NCBI GenBank assembly: GCA_950295325.1 | Contig: OX485807.1 | Location: 52,110,440-52,174,439, forward strand | Source: Polytrichum commune | Lineage: Eukaryota; Streptophyta; Polytrichopsida; Polytrichales; Polytrichaceae | Direction: 5' to 3' | Length of the DNA stretch: 64,000 nt | Shown here: in pieces, positions 59,876 through 64,000 of the stretch | How the letters are laid out: every line of letters begins with the position of its first letter | How positions within the stretch are numbered: the stretch's first letter is position 1 | The notes under the pieces: model-generated | The model's database searches: none | What the model was told of the DNA's origin: nothing | What the model saw: the letters and a program-made list of their open reading frames with translations, nothing else | Translations under genes and position numbers: made by a program

Positions 59876-62068
59876 CTAGCACGATCGCGCAGGAAATGGG
59901 CCAGGTGCCCCGGTCCACCCCTGGACGCATTCGAGGAGGGGAGCCACCAATTTGCCCTCGGATATGGCATCAAACACCTTCTCGATCTCTTGCCCGGGGG
60001 AAACGGTTCTCAAGCCGGAGAGCAGCTGCGTTCCGAGCTCCGCCCTGACGAACCGGTACAGGGGGTACGACCTGCAATCCCGAATCACGTTGGGCACGGA
60101 CGAGACGCCCTTGTTGTCGTAGGCCTCCCGCACCGCAGGCACCACGGCCTCCAAACGCTCCTTCAATCGGGCTTCGAACACGGGGATCGTTTCCAAGATA
60201 GCTTGAGAGCTCTCGACCTTGGAGCTCTTGAGGGCGTGGTCCACCAACACCTCGCGCAACTTTTGCATCAAGGGGTACGTGTGGCTGGCGGCGTCGTCGA
60301 TGTAGGTGAACACAGGCTGGCGTTCCACCACCAACATGAGGTCCTTCTCGCAAAATCGAGAAGGGAGCAGGACGCCGTCGCGGCCGACGAACAACGTCTT
60401 CCTCGCCACTTGAGACACCGCTTGTTTGACTGCGTCGAGCATGGTGTCCTCCACATGGCGGAGGTCCACCGCTTGGCACAAGCCCACGAGGAAGGTGGAG
60501 CTCATGAGCTTGAGGATCTCCACGGCCTCCTCGGTCTTCCTCGCGGACACCAAGCCCAACGAGTTCACGTCTTGGTTATGTTGCTCCGCGCTTTGCACGT
60601 GGGTGGTGACGGGGTTGGCCAAGTAGTTGAGCTCCGAGAGGTAGGAGGCCATGGCGATCTCCGCGCCCTTCATGCCGTAGTCGAGGCTGGGGTCAGGCCC
60701 TCCGCTGAGATTGGAAGGCAACCCGTTGTTGTAGTAGTCGTTGACGAGCTCGGAGAATTGTGCGAACATGAGCTTGCCGATGGCGGCCACCGCCAAACGC
60801 AAGTTGTCCATGGACACGCCGATGGGGGTGCCTTGGAAGTTGCCTCCGTGAAGGGCGCGGTCGCCGGCGGCATCGATGATGGGGTTGTCGTTCACGGAGT
60901 TGATCTCCCTCTCGATGGCGTGCGTCGCATTGCGGATGGCCTCCACTTGAGGTCCCAACCATTGGGGCGAGGTTCGTAGAGCGTACCTGTCCTGCTTGGG
61001 CTTCTTCAACGGGTCCGTCTCGTTCAACTTGGCGGCGGCCTTCATGAACTCGCTGCCGTCCAACACCCACTCCATGATGGCGGCCGCCTCCATTTGGCCC
61101 GGGTGGTGCTTCAGTTTGTGGGTGAGCGGGTCGGCGAATTCGGGCTTCCCTTGCATGACCTCGCAAAACAACGCGGACAACACTTCCGCCAACAACACCA
61201 ACACGTTGGCGTCGAAGCACACGGTGGAGGCCAACGCGGAGCCCACGGCGGTCCCGTTCACGAGTGCCAACCCCTCCTTGGGCTGCAACTCGAACGGTTC
61301 CGCGACTCCCGCGAGGCTCAAGGCTTCCCGGGCCGAGACTTCGCGGCCGTCCTCCGTGACGGCTCTCGAATTGGGTCTGGCCGTCAGCAGGCCCGCGATG
61401 TAGGACAAGGGGACGAGGTCCCCGGAGGCCGTCACGGTTCCGCGCAATGGCAACTTGGGAGTGACGCGGGCGTTGAGCAGCTTCTCCATGGCTTCCAAAA
61501 TCTCCCACCTGATGCCGGAGTAGCCTTGCATCAGCGTGTTGGTTCGCACGAGCATGGCGGCTCTCGTGGTGGCGGTGGGCAAGGAGTTCCCCTTGGATCC
61601 CACCACCCCCGCATTCAAGAACCTGATGAGCTCCCTTTGGAGCTGCACTCCCTGTTGGGTGCGGCGATGCGACGTGGCTCCGAAGCCCGTGGTGACGCCG
61701 TAGATGTCGCCTCCGTTCATGATCTTGTTGAGCACCCAGTCCGAGCTCTCGTCCACTCTGGCTTTGGCATTCTCCGCGTCCAACACCACGCTCACTTCCG
61801 GCCTGCGAGCCACGGCGGCCACTTGAGCCACGGTGAGGTTCACCCCCTCGATGGCCACCCGGGAGGATTGGTAGTACGTCGCGACCATTTGCTTCACCTC
61901 CTCCAAATGGCTGCCTCGCATGGCGGCCGCCGCGCGAGCCCAATTCAAGGGGTCCGCATTTCCCTCCGTCTCCTTGTGCTGCTGACATAAGCTCCCCACG
62001 GCATTGGGAGTGTGGGTCATGCTGCTACCCTCAACACTACTTGCTACTGCGGGCACCTGCAAACCCAT
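59876..62068 (-). CDS. PAL: Phenylalanine ammonia-lyase, intronless, 730 aa (mirror copy)
   Basis: Same predicted protein as 16813-19005, including the Ala-Ser-Gly MIO triad (about 214-216), Tyr123 and Phe150. It is oriented tail-to-tail with the dirigent gene at 54116-54940, 4.9 kb apart. Because leader and trailer are also near-identical, the two PAL genes should share regulation, and short reads could not tell them apart. Confidence 0.97.
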   Translation of the reverse strand: MGLQVPAVASSVEGSSMTHTPNAVGSLCQQHKETEGNADPLNWARAAAAMRGSHLEEVKQMVATYYQSSRVAIEGVNLTVAQVAAVARRPEVSVVLDAENAKARVDESSDWVLNKIMNGGDIYGVTTGFGATSHRRTQQGVQLQRELIRFLNAGVVGSKGNSLPTATTRAAMLVRTNTLMQGYSGIRWEILEAMEKLLNARVTPKLPLRGTVTASGDLVPLSYIAGLLTARPNSRAVTEDGREVSAREALSLAGVAEPFELQPKEGLALVNGTAVGSALASTVCFDANVLVLLAEVLSALFCEVMQGKPEFADPLTHKLKHHPGQMEAAAIMEWVLDGSEFMKAAAKLNETDPLKKPKQDRYALRTSPQWLGPQVEAIRNATHAIEREINSVNDNPIIDAAGDRALHGGNFQGTPIGVSMDNLRLAVAAIGKLMFAQFSELVNDYYNNGLPSNLSGGPDPSLDYGMKGAEIAMASYLSELNYLANPVTTHVQSAEQHNQDVNSLGLVSARKTEEAVEILKLMSSTFLVGLCQAVDLRHVEDTMLDAVKQAVSQVARKTLFVGRDGVLLPSRFCEKDLMLVVERQPVFTYIDDAASHTYPLMQKLREVLVDHALKSSKVESSQAILETIPVFEARLKERLEAVVPAVREAYDNKGVSSVPNVIRDCRSYPLYRFVRAELGTQLLSGLRTVSPGQEIEKVFDAISEGKLVAPLLECVQGWTGAPGPFPARSC

Positions 62069-63065
62069 GCTTGTCCCTCTTCTGCAAATCGATCACTCCC
62101 ACCACCTGCGACTTTCTGGAATTCACTTACACTTACCGTATACCTTGAACTGGAATTCGACTTACACTAACCTGCACCGAGTCTAGCAAGTGGTCTTCCT
62201 GAGTGCCTGGCCACACTTCTATTTCACTGTAGTCAAGTCGAACTAAATTCTTGTGTTGAAGAATGTGGAAATATGTCCCAGAAGAATCCTACCAACACTC
62301 TTGGTGGAATTCCTTCTTGGAAGGTTGGAGCGGTCAAGGTGGACGACGGCACTGATTGATGGATGGGGAGATCGGATATCGATTCGTATCTAGGAAGCGG
62401 TCTGTTGGGTCAGGCGCCTGGCAAATGTGGCCGACTAAGTTAGAGATGATGATTCCAGCAAGCCAGGAAACGGAGCTTATATGGCCGGGAGGGAGAGAGA
62501 GATCACTTGATCAAGAGAGGGATGTTCAACGTCGGCATGGAGAGTTGATTAAATCTGCGAGTGCGAGACCTTGCTTGACTTGGGCTTGACTTCGTTTCAT
62601 GATAAGTTAAGGCAACGAAGGAAAAGAATGAGCTCACGCGCCATGCTTGGCCGCTGGTCCTCCCTACTGCGCAAACCTACGATCATTGAAATGACGGGAA
62701 TCTCCTCTCAGCTGAAGATTGGGGAGGTCAGCTCTTTCCAGCGTTGGGGTTTGACGTGCAAGTCTCCTTTAGAGCATCGAAGTTTGACTTGGGGCCTTGA
62801 AGCTGATACTACATTTCTTCACATTATGATTTAGTGCCACCAAAAGATCCAGGAAGCATTGTTCATGACTTGGCACTATTCACTTAAAGTATTGATGCTT
62901 GGAAGTTGAATGTGGGTTTAAAGTGTTGAACCTTGAAGTTAAATCTAGTGGGAGTCCATTGGATCATGACATGAGGATGTCAAGCAAAACTTTATTAAGT
63001 TTCCTAGAATTCTTCATAATTCCCTTACATTTGTGATGTTTAGAATCTTCATATTATTATATGTT

Positions 63066-63281
63066 CACTAAATATGATATTTAGTGTCACTTACTATTTG
63101 GATATACACAATGCTGTATATTTTACTATTGATGTAGTTTTTTACTAAGTACGGTTGTTAAAGTTCTATAATGTCCAAACAATCAATTTAACATTTTTTG
63201 ATCAAATGTGAGATATACAATAAATAGATATAAGATTGCGTAATTCCAAATAATAAGTGAAACTAAATTCCATATTTAGTG
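63066..63281. mobile_element. CACTAAATAT-ended MITE (mirror copy)
   Basis: Mirror of 15600-15815 in arm B', with the same ~50-bp inverted ends. Confidence 0.75.
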
Positions 63282-63355
63282 TAGTTGATGAAGGTAGGTG
63301 TCTCTTTGTTAAGTATACAAAAAAACGCTTTGGTATACTAAAACCATAATGTTTT

Positions 63356-63591
63356 TGGTCAAACGCCTAAAAGTTGCAGCAAATTGTTGATTAAATTGGA
63401 TTTTATTCTTTCCATGATGACCTTTATTATTGTGTTAAATACTCGCATGTAGAATATCAAGTTGAGATCTTCAAAACTTATTTTAAAAGTGATCATGCTC
63501 AAAAGAACATGGTTGAAAATGGTTTTAGACTTAAATTTCATGACTTTAAATATTTTGAAGTTTGAATTTTTTTGAGTTCCTTGAATTCATT
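63356..63591 (-). repeat. Dispersed repeat (mirror copy)
   Basis: Mirror of 15290-15525; related to 39211-39440. Confidence 0.55.
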
Positions 63592-64000
63592 ATATACTTG
63601 AGGGACATCATCACAAAACTTTGTAGGAAACCATCAATTTAATGTAAATTTATCATATTTTCAAAAACTTTTATACAATTACGTGTTCAATATGTCTACT
63701 TGCACACTACTTGTACCATCTTCATAAATGTGTAGACTTTTCTTGAAAAAAAATTGTCAACAAGAATTGCTTGGCTTTGTACAAAGTTAGTATATTTTTA
63801 TGAATCACTTTCACTTAAACCTACATAACATTAAGTAGCAATGCCCTTTGAGTACCCGCAAATTTACCTCAACAAGAATCATGCGGGTGTCAAGAGACTT
63901 TTCCAAAACGTGCAACTACATTTTTGACCTCACCAACTTTCCCATTGCTTTATAGCTATTTAAATTTTTTTAGAACGTAGTTTAGCCTAGATTAGAAACT

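Larger units (their letters stand above)
58969..64000 (-). repeat. Inverted-duplication arm B'
   Basis: Reverse complement of 14881-19912; runs off the right edge of the window. Confidence 0.92.

Noticed and set aside
1-64000. tRNA, rRNA or other structured RNA genes
   Set aside because: No recognisable tRNA boxes or rRNA segments were noticed on either strand; a covariance-model scan would be needed to be sure.

Overview
This is nuclear DNA of a land plant, most likely a seed-free lineage (liverwort, moss, lycophyte or fern). The reasons are intronless GC-rich phenylalanine ammonia-lyase (PAL) genes, secreted dirigent proteins, a plant-specific DUF220 relic, TTTAGGG/CCCTAAA-type motifs, GT-AG introns, and AT-rich spacers full of MITEs. 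The species cannot be named from the sequence alone.

Layout. The window is dominated by two crossed pairs of near-identical inverted arms. Arm A (1-10502) is the reverse complement of A' (23688-34189), with position p pairing with 34190-p. Arm B (14881-19912) is the reverse complement of B' (58969-64000), with p pairing with 78881-p. Arm A/A' carries the end of a large transposon, a relic of the same family, a Tourist-like MITE, a pogo/Tigger-like element and a dirigent gene. Arm B/B' carries a PAL gene. The region 53650-58968 is a third, more diverged copy of the dirigent-to-PAL spacer. The ancestral unit therefore looks like dirigent gene - spacer with DUF220 relic and MITEs - PAL gene. In all there are three intact dirigent genes and two PAL genes with the same predicted protein. 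PAL makes cinnamate, the entry to monolignols and related phenols, and dirigent proteins steer phenoxy-radical coupling, so the pairing could be a small phenylpropanoid cluster.

The most unusual object is a 16.4 kb DNA transposon at 33006-49428. It has matching terminal inverted repeats (AACACTATATTCG...) and a 4-bp target duplication (TCAT), and it is inserted in the transposase-like gene of an older copy of its own family; the broken target can be read across the insertion. It carries an intact two-exon 975-codon transposase-like gene with a GHTHDDID motif on the minus strand. On the plus strand is a gene of at least four exons encoding a DGQH/ParB-like segment, a degenerate methyltransferase-like motif, an acidic and coiled-coil region and a HAD/FCP1-like domain, interrupted by two in-frame stops. 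A third, frameshifted gene follows. A 22-bp perfect palindrome (TTTACGGACGC plus its reverse complement), in 22 exact or variant copies, sits in almost every inferred intron of the element. Half-site versions lie in a tandem repeat near the left end. This looks like an element-specific recognition or hairpin system.

The stretch 49433-53650 is mostly unassigned, with exon-like fragments of one degenerate gene. No tRNA, rRNA or CRISPR array was seen. All coordinates, exon models and homologies come from reading the sequence by eye; no alignment or database search was run.
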